Shown here in pieces: positions 39,917 to 49,075 of a DNA stretch of 50,153 nucleotides; position 1 is the first letter of the stretch, and every line of letters begins with the position of its first letter. The stretch is from Actinomycetota bacterium (GTDB lineage Bacteria > Actinomycetota > Actinomycetes > Actinomycetales > Microbacteriaceae). A program made the position numbers and the translations under genes. The DNA lies in NCBI GenBank assembly GCA_030840335.1, contig JAUZFR010000050.1, positions 1 through 50,153 of the forward strand. The letters are read 5' to 3'. Below the pieces are notes generated by a model that saw nothing but the letters and a program-made list of their open reading frames with translations, was not told the DNA's origin and searched no databases.

Positions 39917-41182
39917 CAGGTCGGCTGGCGTCAGCTCGCGGTACTGCTTCCACTCCGTCAGGACAACTACCGCGTCGGCTCCAGCCGCAGCCTCGATCGC
40001 CGATTCGACATAGTCAAGCTCAGGATGCAGGCGGCGCGACGTTTCGATCGCCTCCGGGTCGGTCGCAACGACGATCGCCCCTTCGGCTCGAAGCCTTGTT
40101 GCGACGTCGAGCGACGGGGAGTCGCGCACATCGTCGGAGTCCGGCTTGAACGCGAGTCCGAGAACGGCAACGTGTTTGCCGTCCAGCGAGCCGCCGAGAG
40201 CCTCGCGAGTCAGCTCGACCATGCGATCGCGGCGACGCAGGTTGATCGCATCCACTTCGCCGAGGAACGCGAGCGACTTGCCGAGCCCCAGCTCCTCGCC
40301 CCGGGCGCGGAACGCACGGATGTCCTTGGGCAGGCAACCCCCTCCGAACCCGAGTCCGGAGTTCAGGAAGCGACGACCGATTCGCGCGTCGTGACCGATC
40401 GCGTCGGCCAGCTGCGTGACATCCGCGCCAGTCGCCTCGGCGATCTCGGCCATGGCGTTGATGAAGGAGATCTTGGTGGCGAGGAACGCGTTCGCAGAAA
40501 CTTTGACGAGTTCTGCGGTCGCGAAGTCGGTCACGATACGCGGGGTGTCCCGCGCGAGCGCGACCTCGTAGACGCTGTCGAGGATGGCGGTAGCCCGCTC
40601 CCCCGCTTCTCCCGCGGGCACGCCGTACACGAGACGATCCGGTCCCAGGGTGTCCTTGACCGCAAATCCCTCGCGCAGGAACTCGGGGTTCCAGGCCAGC
40701 GACGCATCAGCGGGGGCGGTGTCCACGAGGGCAGCGAGACGAGCGGCAGTGCCCACTGGTACGGTCGACTTTCCGACGACGAGCGATCCGTCACTCAGGT
40801 AGGGAAGCAGGCTGGTCACGGCAGCATCGACGTAGGTGAGGTCGGCGGCGTATTCGCCCTTCTTCTGCGGGGTTCCGACGGCGATGAAGTGAACATCCGC
40901 GTCGGCGACTTCCGACATGTCGGTCGTGAACCGCAGGCGGCCTGACGCGTTCGCCGAGGCCAGCAGTTCGGGAAGTCCCGGCTCGAAGAACGGCGCGTGT
41001 CCGGCTTCCAGCGCATCGATCTTCGCGCGGTCGACGTCGACGCCGATTACCTCGTGGCCAAGCTCAGCCATACACGCAGCGTGTACGGCACCGAGGTAGC
41101 CGCAGCCAATCACAGAAATCTTCAACTCAACCGCTTTCGTTCGGGACAGTTCGGCGTGAAATGCGCTGACGCCGGAAACCAT
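39815..41182 (-). CDS. ugd: UDP-glucose 6-dehydrogenase
   Basis: LKISVIGCGYLGAVHAACMAELGHEVIGVDVDRAKID...NSGLGFGGGCLPKDIRAF...AVLGLAFKPDSDDVRDSPSL; start may be TTG 41125. Confidence 0.94.
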   Translation of the reverse strand: MVSGVSAFHAELSRTKAVELKISVIGCGYLGAVHAACMAELGHEVIGVDVDRAKIDALEAGHAPFFEPGLPELLASANASGRLRFTTDMSEVADADVHFIAVGTPQKKGEYAADLTYVDAAVTSLLPYLSDGSLVVGKSTVPVGTAARLAALVDTAPADASLAWNPEFLREGFAVKDTLGPDRLVYGVPAGEAGERATAILDSVYEVALARDTPRIVTDFATAELVKVSANAFLATKISFINAMAEIAEATGADVTQLADAIGHDARIGRRFLNSGLGFGGGCLPKDIRAFRARGEELGLGKSLAFLGEVDAINLRRRDRMVELTREALGGSLDGKHVAVLGLAFKPDSDDVRDSPSLDVATRLRAEGAIVVATDPEAIETSRRLHPELDYVESAIEAAAGADAVVVLTEWKQYRELTPADLSGTNGQVILDGRNCLDPKLWRDAGWVYRSLGRP

Positions 41183-41206
41183 CCTAGGAAGCTCCGAGCT
41201 CGCTCA

Positions 41207-41743
41207 CTAACGCGTGCCCCAGATCGTCGTCTCGTCCGACGGTCGCGAGGCTTCCTGCTGTCGACGGGTCGCCACCGAATTCTGGCTCGATTCCATGAGG
41301 TCGTGCAGTACCTCCTGCACGAGATCCGCGCTGGGCACGTCCCGCAGCACCACCGGATGATCGAGCCCCGTGTTGATCTGGATGTCGCCGCTGCCGAACG
41401 CGCTCTGCAACCCGTTCTTGCGCACGGTCACGTCGTATCCGCGACTGTGCAGCAGTTCCTGTCGCACCCGCACCAGGAAGCCGCTCCGCAGCACGATCCG
41501 TCGAGTTGTGAGCGTGTAGTTGCGGCCCAGCCAGGCGAACAACGGGATCAGCCACAGGAGCAGCACCGCGAGCGCGGCTCCCAACAGCACGCTGGCGTTC
41601 TGCCAGTCCTCCGGGAAGCGGCCGTAAAGGTACCCGACGGCTCCCGCTGTTGCGATGAGCGCGAGGCTCGGCCAGAACATCGCTCGTCCGTGAGGACGCA
41701 GGCGAGCAACGACGCTCTCTGTTACCTGGCCATCACCGGACAT
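41207..41743 (-). CDS. PH (bPH) domain-containing membrane protein
   Basis: ESVVARLRPHGRAMFWPSLALIATAGAVGYLYG...YTLTTRRIVLRSGFLVRVRQELLHSRGYDVTVRK. Confidence 0.87.
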   Translation of the reverse strand: MSGDGQVTESVVARLRPHGRAMFWPSLALIATAGAVGYLYGRFPEDWQNASVLLGAALAVLLLWLIPLFAWLGRNYTLTTRRIVLRSGFLVRVRQELLHSRGYDVTVRKNGLQSAFGSGDIQINTGLDHPVVLRDVPSADLVQEVLHDLMESSQNSVATRRQQEASRPSDETTIWGTR

Positions 41744-41746
41744 GTG

Positions 41747-42565
41747 TCATTCATACCGCAGGTGGGTCACGTCGCCCGCGGCGACAGCCTGAATCTCGCC
41801 GTTTGCGCCGCTCAGAACCTCGAGCCGACCGGACGCGTCGAGCGCCTTCGCGACACCAGTGAGGGTCGTACCGCCGGGAAGCTCGACGCGCACATCCTGA
41901 CCGAGCGTGCTGCACACCCTGGCGACCTCGGACAGGATGCCGCTGCCGCGCGCATCCGCACCCCCGGCAAGAAACCGTCCGAGCAGCTCAGCGAGGAATT
42001 CGAGGTATCCGCCGAGCACGGCGTCGACCAGTTCGGCACCCGCTGCGCCGGTCCCCGCTCCAGCGACGCCCGCGAGCGCCAGCGAGGTAGCCGTCGGCAC
42101 CGGCAGGTCGTCTTCGCCCAGCGTGAGGTTGACGCCCGCGCCGATGATGACGCCGTTCCCGGAGGGCAGCAGTTCGGCCAGGATGCCGCACACCTTGCGC
42201 CCGTCGATCAGCACGTCGTTGGGCCACTTCAGGGTCGTGCGGGCGTGTCCAACGAGCGCGTCGATGGCGCGGGTCATCGCGGTGCCGGCGAGCAGCGGCA
42301 GCCATCCGAGATTCTCGATTCCGACGGGCTCGCCCGAGGGGAGAAGCGGGCGGATCAGCACCGACACGGCGAGGGTCTTCCCCGGGGGCGCGATCCACGA
42401 TCTCCCGAGGCGTCCACGACCGGCGGTCTGGCTGAGCGTCAGGAAAACCGAGAGAGTGGGCTCGTCCGGGTCGGCGGCGAGGGCGGCAAGCGAGTCGTTC
42501 GTCGAGACGGCCTCGGCTACATAGCGAAGGCGGGCGGCACTGTTTTCGGCGCGGGGAAGCTCCAT
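41747..42565 (-). CDS. birA: Biotin-[acetyl-CoA-carboxylase] ligase
   Basis: VSTNDSLAALA...SQTAGRGRLGRSWIAPPGKTLAVSVLIRP...LKWPNDVLIDGRKVCGILAEL...IGAGVNLTL. Confidence 0.95.
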   Translation of the reverse strand: MELPRAENSAARLRYVAEAVSTNDSLAALAADPDEPTLSVFLTLSQTAGRGRLGRSWIAPPGKTLAVSVLIRPLLPSGEPVGIENLGWLPLLAGTAMTRAIDALVGHARTTLKWPNDVLIDGRKVCGILAELLPSGNGVIIGAGVNLTLGEDDLPVPTATSLALAGVAGAGTGAAGAELVDAVLGGYLEFLAELLGRFLAGGADARGSGILSEVARVCSTLGQDVRVELPGGTTLTGVAKALDASGRLEVLSGANGEIQAVAAGDVTHLRYE

Positions 42566-42609
42566 TTGGCCGAGCCTATCCGACCCAAAATACCGGCTAA
42601 GTTGAATCC

Positions 42610-43368
42610 ATGTCCTCGGCCAGTTCCCGCGCCGACGCGTGGGGTCGAGTTGTCGTCATCATGCCGACCTACAACGAGATCGACAACGTCGAGCGGGTCG
42701 TCCGTCATCTCATCGATACCATTCCTCACGTGGACGTTCTCATCGTTGACGATGCGAGCCCCGACGGCACGGGCGCAACGGCGGACGCCCTCGCTGCCGA
42801 TCCGCGCATCCACGCCCTCCATCGCGCCGGAAAACACGGGCTGGGCACCGCGTACGTCGAGGGATTCACCTGGGCGAACGCGCGCGGCTACGAGGTCGTC
42901 GTCGAAATGGATGCCGACGGGTCACATCCCGCGGAAACTCTCCCGGCGATGCTCGACGCGCTCGTGTCCGGAGATCCGCGGCCCGGGCTCGTCATCGGCT
43001 CGCGCTGGGTGCCGGGCGGATCCGTGGTGAACTGGCCGAAGTATCGACTGTGGCTGAGCCGGATTGCCAACCGATACGCAAAGTCCGCCCTTCGGCTTCC
43101 CGTCGAGGATGCAACAGGTGGCTTTCGCGCGTACCCCATCGGGATCGCCAGCCAGATCGCATCCACAGTGGATTCGCGCGGCTACTCATTCCAGATCGAG
43201 ATGGCATTGCGAGTGCACGATACGGGCCTGCCGATCGTCGAGGTACCGATCCAGTTCCTCGAGCGTCAGGCCGGTCACTCGAAGATGAGCAGAAGCATCG
43301 TGGTCGAGGCGATGGCTCGCGTGACGGTCTGGGGAATCCAGTCGCGGTTGCGCCGCCGCCGGCCCTGA
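42610..43368 (+). CDS. Polyprenol monophosphomannose synthase-like GT2
   Basis: [72 protein letters not shown]...[17 protein letters not shown]. Confidence 0.94.
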   Translation: MSSASSRADAWGRVVVIMPTYNEIDNVERVVRHLIDTIPHVDVLIVDDASPDGTGATADALAADPRIHALHRAGKHGLGTAYVEGFTWANARGYEVVVEMDADGSHPAETLPAMLDALVSGDPRPGLVIGSRWVPGGSVVNWPKYRLWLSRIANRYAKSALRLPVEDATGGFRAYPIGIASQIASTVDSRGYSFQIEMALRVHDTGLPIVEVPIQFLERQAGHSKMSRSIVVEAMARVTVWGIQSRLRRRRP

Positions 43369-43453
43369 ACGGTCGGAGTGCAAAGGAGACCTTCGCTTTC
43401 TGGAGGTTTCCGACAACGGTCTGGGCCTACAGGTGTTGGGTAGGCTAATTCGG

Positions 43454-45052
43454 ATGACTCCCGACAACGCGATCCCAGACATGTACACGACGGCCGGGAA
43501 GCTCGCCGACCTCAAGCTGCGCTACCACGAAGCCGTGACGGCCAGCGGTGAAGCCGCCATCGAGAAGCAGCACTCCAAGGGCAAGAAGACAGCGCGCGAG
43601 CGAATTGCCCAACTGCTCGACCACGGATCGTTCGTCGAGATCGACGAGTTCGTGCGCCACCGCACCCACGCGTTCGGCATGGAGAAGAACCGGCCGTACG
43701 GCGATGCCGTCGTTACGGGCACCGGCACAATTCACGGTCGACAGGTCGCGGTGTACTCGCAGGACTTCACCATCTTCGGCGGCTCGCTCGGCGAGGTCGC
43801 TGGCGAGAAGATCATCAAGGTCATGGATCTCGCGCTCAAGACCGGCGTTCCGATCATCGGCATGCTCGACTCTGGCGGAGCGCGCATCCAGGAAGGCGTC
43901 GTCGCGCTCGGCAAATACGGCGAGATCTTCCGCCGCAACACGCAGGCCTCCGGAGTCATCCCTCAGATCTCGATCATCATGGGCCCGGCCGCGGGCGGCG
44001 CGGTGTACTCCCCCGCGCTGACCGACTTTGTGATCATGGTCGACAAGACGAGCCAGATGTTCGTGACAGGCCCCGACGTCATCAAGACCGTCACCGGTGA
44101 AGACGTCGGCATGGAAGAGCTCGGCGGCGCGCTCACCCACAACAAGATCTCGGGCGTCTCGCACTACCTCGCGAGCGACGAGGATGACGCTCTCGACTAC
44201 GCGCGCACGCTTCTGAGCTTCCTACCCGACAACAATCTCGCAGAGCTGCCGGTCTATGAGAGCGAAGCCGACCTCGAGATCACGGATGAAGATCGCCGAC
44301 TGAACACGATCATCCCCGATTCGCCGAACCAGCCGTATGACGTCAAGACCGTCATCGAACACATCGTCGACGACGGCGACTTTCTCGAGACGCAACCCCT
44401 CTTCGCCCCGAACATCGTCGTCGGATTCGGTCGGGTCGAGGGCCGATCAGTCGGCGTGATCGCCAACCAGCCCAACGCCATGGCGGGAACGCTCAACATC
44501 GAGGCCGGCGAAAAAGCAGCGCGGTTCGTTCGGTTCTGTGACGCATTCTCGATCCCGATCCTCACGCTGGTGGACGTGCCCGGCTACCTGCCCGGTACCG
44601 ACCAGGAGTGGACGGGCGTCATCCGTCGAGGCGCAAAGCTGCTGTACGCGTACGCGGAGGCGACTGTTCCGCTGGTGACCGTCATCACGCGCAAGGCATA
44701 TGGCGGTGCCTACATCGTGATGGGCTCCAAGCAACTCGGCGCCGACCTCAACTACGCGTGGCCCACCGCGGAAATCGCCGTCATGGGCGGGCAGGGCGCC
44801 GTCAACATCCTCTACCGCAACGAGATCAAGGCCGCAGAGGCGGCAGGCGAGGATGTCGCGGCCGTGCGGACGAAGCTGGCGAACGAGTACACCTATAACG
44901 TCGCATCCCCGTTCCTGGCCGCCGAGCGCGGCGAACTCGACGGAATCATCGAGCCCGCCGCGACACGCATCGCCGTGGTGAAGGCACTCCGCGCGTTGCG
45001 CACCAAGCGGTCGAGCCTGCCGCCGAAGAAGCACGGGAACATCCCGCTGTGA
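43454..45052 (+). CDS. accD: Acyl-CoA/propionyl-CoA carboxylase beta subunit
   Basis: [77 protein letters not shown]...[29 protein letters not shown]. Confidence 0.96.
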   Translation: MTPDNAIPDMYTTAGKLADLKLRYHEAVTASGEAAIEKQHSKGKKTARERIAQLLDHGSFVEIDEFVRHRTHAFGMEKNRPYGDAVVTGTGTIHGRQVAVYSQDFTIFGGSLGEVAGEKIIKVMDLALKTGVPIIGMLDSGGARIQEGVVALGKYGEIFRRNTQASGVIPQISIIMGPAAGGAVYSPALTDFVIMVDKTSQMFVTGPDVIKTVTGEDVGMEELGGALTHNKISGVSHYLASDEDDALDYARTLLSFLPDNNLAELPVYESEADLEITDEDRRLNTIIPDSPNQPYDVKTVIEHIVDDGDFLETQPLFAPNIVVGFGRVEGRSVGVIANQPNAMAGTLNIEAGEKAARFVRFCDAFSIPILTLVDVPGYLPGTDQEWTGVIRRGAKLLYAYAEATVPLVTVITRKAYGGAYIVMGSKQLGADLNYAWPTAEIAVMGGQGAVNILYRNEIKAAEAAGEDVAAVRTKLANEYTYNVASPFLAAERGELDGIIEPAATRIAVVKALRALRTKRSSLPPKKHGNIPL

Positions 45053-45279
45053 CCGACAGTGAAGAGACCGTCGCTGCCGACATCACCGTGCTTTCCGGTG
45101 GCCCGGATCCTGTCGAACTCGCGGCCATCACCGCGGTGCTCGCTGGCGTACTCGACGAACTCGCTGAAGAGCAGGGACGACGCCAGCTTGCCGGTCCGTC
45201 GGCATGGGAGCGCAGCCAGCGCGGGCTCCGGCAGACCGTGACGCCCGGGCACGGTCAATGGCGCGGATTCTCCGCCTGA
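45049..45279 (+). CDS. accE: Acyl-CoA carboxylase epsilon subunit
   Basis: Small ORF coupled to acc[34 protein letters not shown]...[11 protein letters not shown]. Confidence 0.85.
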   Translation: MTDSEETVAADITVLSGGPDPVELAAITAVLAGVLDELAEEQGRRQLAGPSAWERSQRGLRQTVTPGHGQWRGFSA

Positions 45280-45433
45280 CGGCACCTCAGGCGTCGCGTC
45301 AGGGAGTTACGTGATTTCACCGCTTAACCGCTTCAACGTCCACGTGATTCTTCGGATACCAAAGACTGGAACGGTCAAATCCACTGATTCCGAAGCCGAT
45401 TGCTACGTAACAGATCGTTCTACTCCCAGCGCA

Positions 45434-45449
45434 CGGAGGATATCCTCCG
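45434..45449. repeat. Perfect 16-bp palindrome CGGAGGATATCCTCCG
   Basis: Read directly; enclosed by ACTCCCA (45422) and TGGGAGT (45482). Confidence 0.85.
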
Positions 45450-45524
45450 CCAGAGGTCGAATGTACCCCGTTTTTCGTCGTTGGGAGTGCCAAAAATCGC
45501 GTAGTTTCGGGGTCAGATCGACAT

Positions 45525-45579
45525 GGGGGACGAGAATTGTCCCCCGGTTGTCCCCCTAAATGACGACTTTTTTCGGGGG
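45525..45579. promoter_or_regulatory. Mutually exclusive G/C-tract hairpins (attenuator-like)
   Basis: GGGGGAC(45525-31)/GTCCCCC(45539-45), versus CCCCC(45552-56)/GGGGG(45575-79) enclosing TTTTTT. Confidence 0.4.
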
Positions 45580-45594
45580 TAAGTTCCGGCAGTA

Positions 45595-45622
45595 TTGATC
45601 GTGCTAGGTGTCTCTCTATGAG
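45595..45622 (+). promoter_or_regulatory. Possible promoter TTGATC-N16-TATGAG
   Basis: -35/-10-like hexamers immediately upstream of three hairpins. Confidence 0.3.
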
Positions 45623-45629
45623 TTACACC

Positions 45630-45762
45630 ACCAGATCATTGGCCGACTAGGGTAAGCGGGCCAATGACTTGGGGGCGGGTCAGGGCGATATTCGGGTTGT
45701 CGCCCTGACCCGGGTTTTAGCGAAGGACCGGAGATCAGCTGAAAAGCGCTCCGGTCCTTCTG
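45630..45762. ncRNA. Candidate structured RNA/terminator cluster: three consecutive hairpins
   Basis: TCATTGGCC/GGCCAATGA (45636-44/45659-67); GGGTCAGGGCGA/TCGCCCTGACCC (45677-88/45700-11); GAAGGACCGGAG/CTCCGGTCCTTC (45722-33/45749-60). Confidence 0.45.
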
Positions 45763-45785
45763 CTGTTAACGCCCATCCGCTGTTC

Positions 45786-45868
45786 ACGAAAATGAAGGAG
45801 ATCGGCGCGCGCGGTGACGTCGAAGTGCCCTTCGGGCAGCATCCGACGAAGATCTCCTTCAATTTCGA
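45786..45868. repeat. Paired inverted-arm site, copy D (intergenic)
   Basis: ACGAAAATGAAGGAGATC ... GATCTCCTTCAATTTCGA; cores 45794-45860 span 67 bp. Confidence 0.93.
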
Positions 45869-45931
45869 TAGGACGCAGGGAGGGGGCGCCACCTGGCGGG
45901 CGGTTGCGGGGTCGGGAACGAGCGAGGCGGC

Positions 45932-46969
45932 TCAGGCCACCGCGCGCGGTATCTCCAGCCAGAGGGCGACCTCGTCGTCCTCGAGGGACTCCTGGCCGAG
46001 GGCACTGGCGGAACCGTCGCCGACGGTGCGGAGTCCGACGACGGTGATGGCGACATCCGACCCCTCGGGAACGGTGCGAGCGATCACCTTGTCGGCGTCA
46101 GTCCCGGCAAGAGCCTGGGCGAGCCGATTCAACACTCGCTCGAGATCGAAGTCGGAAAGGTCGTCAAGGCCGCCTTCGTCGAGGAGCGTGACGGTGGCCC
46201 CGCGACGCCTGGCAACCATGACTTCATCGCGCACCGCGTCGTTCAGGAGCTTGCGCCCGCGGATCTCGTCACGGATGGCACCTTCGAGATGCAGGCACTC
46301 CTGCCGCTGCTCATCGGTGAGCCTCCCGTTGGATGCCTCGATCTCACGCAGCATCTCCAGCGCCATGGTGCTGGTCTGGCCGAGCCGGAACTGGCGCTCG
46401 AAGACGTGTGCCTCCTGTGCGGCCTGCCAGTCTGTTGCCTCGCGTTCGGCGAGCGCGAAGCGCTGCGCATCCCGCGTCGCCTTTGCCATACCCGAGCTGA
46501 GGATGTGAGACACACCGACCCACACGACGCTTCCGATCACGCCGATGCCGCCGAGCGCGCCTGGGCCCGCCCAGAGGATGGTCTGTACGACCAGGAATCC
46601 GACCCCGATCCACGCGAAGGTGTGTCGCCGACGCGTCGAGGTGATCGTCATCAGCGTGCCGACTGCGGCCACGTACCAGGTCGCGTATCCGTTCGACTTG
46701 GTTGGGTCGAGTTCGTGCGTCACCAGCAGCGGCAGCGCGACGACGACCGCCAGGTTGAAGGCGGCCATCCACATCGGCATCCTCGTTGGACCGAACGGCA
46801 GCAGGCTCAGAGTGGTCGCCGCCGCGTACAGCGCCATCGCGATGAAGATCGGCCCCGGCGAGAACGGGATGTGCTGAGTGAGGGAGTACGTCGCGAGAAC
46901 CAGGTGGTAGGCCGAGAACAGCGCCCCCATACCGACGATGAGATAGCGGGGAATGCCGATGTTGATCAT
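45932..46969 (-). CDS. Membrane sensor-like protein, kinase-related, without clear ATP-binding motifs
   Basis: TM segments then QFRLGQTSTMALEMLREIEASNGRLTDEQRQECLHLEGAIRDEIRGRKLLNDAVRDEV; coupled to the next kinase. Confidence 0.6.
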   Translation of the reverse strand: MINIGIPRYLIVGMGALFSAYHLVLATYSLTQHIPFSPGPIFIAMALYAAATTLSLLPFGPTRMPMWMAAFNLAVVVALPLLVTHELDPTKSNGYATWYVAAVGTLMTITSTRRRHTFAWIGVGFLVVQTILWAGPGALGGIGVIGSVVWVGVSHILSSGMAKATRDAQRFALAEREATDWQAAQEAHVFERQFRLGQTSTMALEMLREIEASNGRLTDEQRQECLHLEGAIRDEIRGRKLLNDAVRDEVMVARRRGATVTLLDEGGLDDLSDFDLERVLNRLAQALAGTDADKVIARTVPEGSDVAITVVGLRTVGDGSASALGQESLEDDEVALWLEIPRAVA

Positions 46970-48306
46970 TTCGCGTCATCCGCTCCGCGACCGAACGAGT
47001 CCGGGGTGAGTTGCCGTGACCCCAGCAGATCGTTTCCGAGCAGTTCTGACGCGAGTTCGTCCGCAGGGCCTCTGACCGGCTCCTCGAGCGTCGGCCAGCG
47101 CAGGGTGACCGTTGTGCCCGTGGACGGTGAGGATGCGATCTCCGCGCTGCCGCCCGAGTTCGCAATCCGCTCGATGATGGACACCCGAACTCCGATACGT
47201 TCGGACTTCACTGTGTGAACGGAAAAGCCGCTTCCGGTGTCGCCGACCACAACCTCGATACCTCCGGGACGCGCGGCCTTCATGGTCACCCACCTCGCCA
47301 CCTCGTTGCCACCGGCGTGCTGGACACTGTTGACCATCGCCTGCACCGCCGCGGCATACACAGCGTCGCCCGCCGTGACGGGAATCGCGCCGGAGCCGAC
47401 ATCGCGCACGCGAAGTTCGAACGGCAACGCCATGCCCTTGGCGGCCTCCACGATCTTCTTCGAGATCGCACGGAGCCGAATTGTCGTGCCGTCATCCGGC
47501 TGTACAAGCGCGGCGTCGTGAAGATGCCCGATGGCGTTGCTGGCCATGGTGCCGGAGAGGTCCATCGCCTCCGGCGTGAACGCACGAGCGGCGGACAGGA
47601 GCGTGGTGAGCACGCTGTCGTGCACGATCGAGTCGACCTGCACCCGCTCGACCTCAGTGGCGTGTTGCCGCACGGCATGACCGTAGCGGTCCAGTGCGGT
47701 GCCCTGCGCGACATCCACGTTGGAGGCGGCCTGGCGCAGCATCGTCACGATGATCATGACGGCGCCACCCAGGATTATGGCGTAGATCGAGTCAAGAACG
47801 GCCTGCGGTACCGGTGTGCCGCCACCGGCGGGCGTTATCCGGATGATGCCATAGATCGCCGGCACCGCGAACAGGTAGATCGCCGCGAGACGCGTTGAGA
47901 AGGCGATGGCCGCCGTCGCTGTGCCAACCGTGAGCAGGAAGTACAGCCAGTAGTTGTCTGTGCCCGTGTGCGGATGCACCACGGCAAACGGCCAGCTGAC
48001 GAGGGCAATGACATACACGCCCGCCACAAGCGCGTGCGAGCCCCGCACCCAGCGCCGGATGATCGAGAACGCGAGCGCCGCGACAACAGCCAGGAACAGG
48101 GCGATGACGATCGCCGCGATCCAGATCGGGTTCGCCTCGTGAGCCTGCGCCATGAGCGACGGAACGGTCTGCGCGCCGAAGACCAGGCCAGAGGACGCGA
48201 CCGAACGCGAGATAACAACCTCGACCTGCTTGCGACTGATCGGGTTCCGCGGCTGTTTGAGCTGGGGCGCGCTCCCCTGCGCCGTTCTAGACGGCATCCC
48301 CGCCAT
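46966..48306 (-). CDS. Sensor histidine kinase
   Basis: TM region, VDSIVHDSVLTTLLSAAR, then HATPase-like MVNSVQHAGGNEVARWV...GIEVVVGDTGSGFSVHTVKSERIGVRVSIIERIANSGGSAEIASSPSTGTTVTLRWP. Confidence 0.88.
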   Translation of the reverse strand: MAGMPSRTAQGSAPQLKQPRNPISRKQVEVVISRSVASSGLVFGAQTVPSLMAQAHEANPIWIAAIVIALFLAVVAALAFSIIRRWVRGSHALVAGVYVIALVSWPFAVVHPHTGTDNYWLYFLLTVGTATAAIAFSTRLAAIYLFAVPAIYGIIRITPAGGGTPVPQAVLDSIYAIILGGAVMIIVTMLRQAASNVDVAQGTALDRYGHAVRQHATEVERVQVDSIVHDSVLTTLLSAARAFTPEAMDLSGTMASNAIGHLHDAALVQPDDGTTIRLRAISKKIVEAAKGMALPFELRVRDVGSGAIPVTAGDAVYAAAVQAMVNSVQHAGGNEVARWVTMKAARPGGIEVVVGDTGSGFSVHTVKSERIGVRVSIIERIANSGGSAEIASSPSTGTTVTLRWPTLEEPVRGPADELASELLGNDLLGSRQLTPDSFGRGADDAK

Positions 48307-48991
48307 CCGGATCTAGTCCGGGCAGAATTCCGTCTTCGACAGCGCGACGCAGCAAGTCGACCTTTGTGGGCGCCGGACGACCGACTTCCACGTACTTCAC
48401 GCGGATGCGGTCAAGATACTCGCGGGCGGTCGAATAACCGATGCCGAGCTGCTCCGCAGCCAGCTTGAGGGGCAAACCGGATGCGTAAAGATGCAGGATT
48501 TCTCGCTCACGACGCCCAAGCTGGGCTTTCGAGAAGTCGCGGTCAGCGTCGATCGCGGTTGCCCATTCGAGGTTATTGAGAACTTCCCCGCGGGCGACCG
48601 TGGCGGCGGCCTGCAGTACGGTTCGGGTCGCGGACGACTTGGGGATGACGCCGGCGGCGCCGGCAGCGAGGGCCTCGCGGACACTGGCAACGCGGTCGGC
48701 GATGCTGTGGACAAGCACTGCTGAGCCGATTGCCTGCACCCGCTTGACGTTGTCGGTGACCGTAGAACCGTCGCCCAGCGACAGGTCGAGGACCACGACA
48801 TCCACCTCTCGGCCGCTCAGTCCGCTGATGAGTTCGTCGACGGTTGCGGCGGCAAGAACGAAGTCGTAGCCCTCGTCAAGGAAGGCGGCCTTCAGCCCGA
48901 GGCGCACCGACTCGTGATCGTCAACGACCGCGACGCGCACGCCGCTTGGGCGAGCATCCGTCTCGGCCGCATGCGAGGTTGTCTGCACCAT
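48287..48991 (-). CDS. Response regulator, NarL/LuxR family
   Basis: VRVAVVDDHESVRLGLKAAFLDEGYDFVLAAATVDELISGLSGREVDVVVLDLSLGDGS...LGRREREILHLYASGLPLKLAAEQLGIGYSTAREYLDRIRVKY. Confidence 0.92.
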   Translation of the reverse strand: MVQTTSHAAETDARPSGVRVAVVDDHESVRLGLKAAFLDEGYDFVLAAATVDELISGLSGREVDVVVLDLSLGDGSTVTDNVKRVQAIGSAVLVHSIADRVASVREALAAGAAGVIPKSSATRTVLQAAATVARGEVLNNLEWATAIDADRDFSKAQLGRREREILHLYASGLPLKLAAEQLGIGYSTAREYLDRIRVKYVEVGRPAPTKVDLLRRAVEDGILPGLDPDGGDAV

Positions 48992-49075
48992 GCTTGTTCC
49001 TGTCTCCCCTGGCGTCTGCTTCCGCCGACTCAATGGTACTGGGAACCGGCTTGAACGAGCCGATAGAGTCTGCAC

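Noticed and set aside
40455-40475. ATGAAGGAGATC in ugd, resembling one arm
   Set aside because: No inverted partner 67 bp away; encoded by the conserved NAMAEI segment of UDP-glucose dehydrogenase.
45311-45559. 82-aa ORF in the structured intergenic region
   Set aside because: No recognisable protein features and it lies over palindromic structure; more likely non-coding.
528-45868. Arm-pair family as a CRISPR array or as in-frame Rickettsia-type palindromic insertions
   Set aside because: Copies are not regularly spaced from each other. The interiors in conserved genes look native in length, and 83 bp is not a whole number of codons. The true-insertion model is therefore disfavoured, though orthologue alignment is needed.
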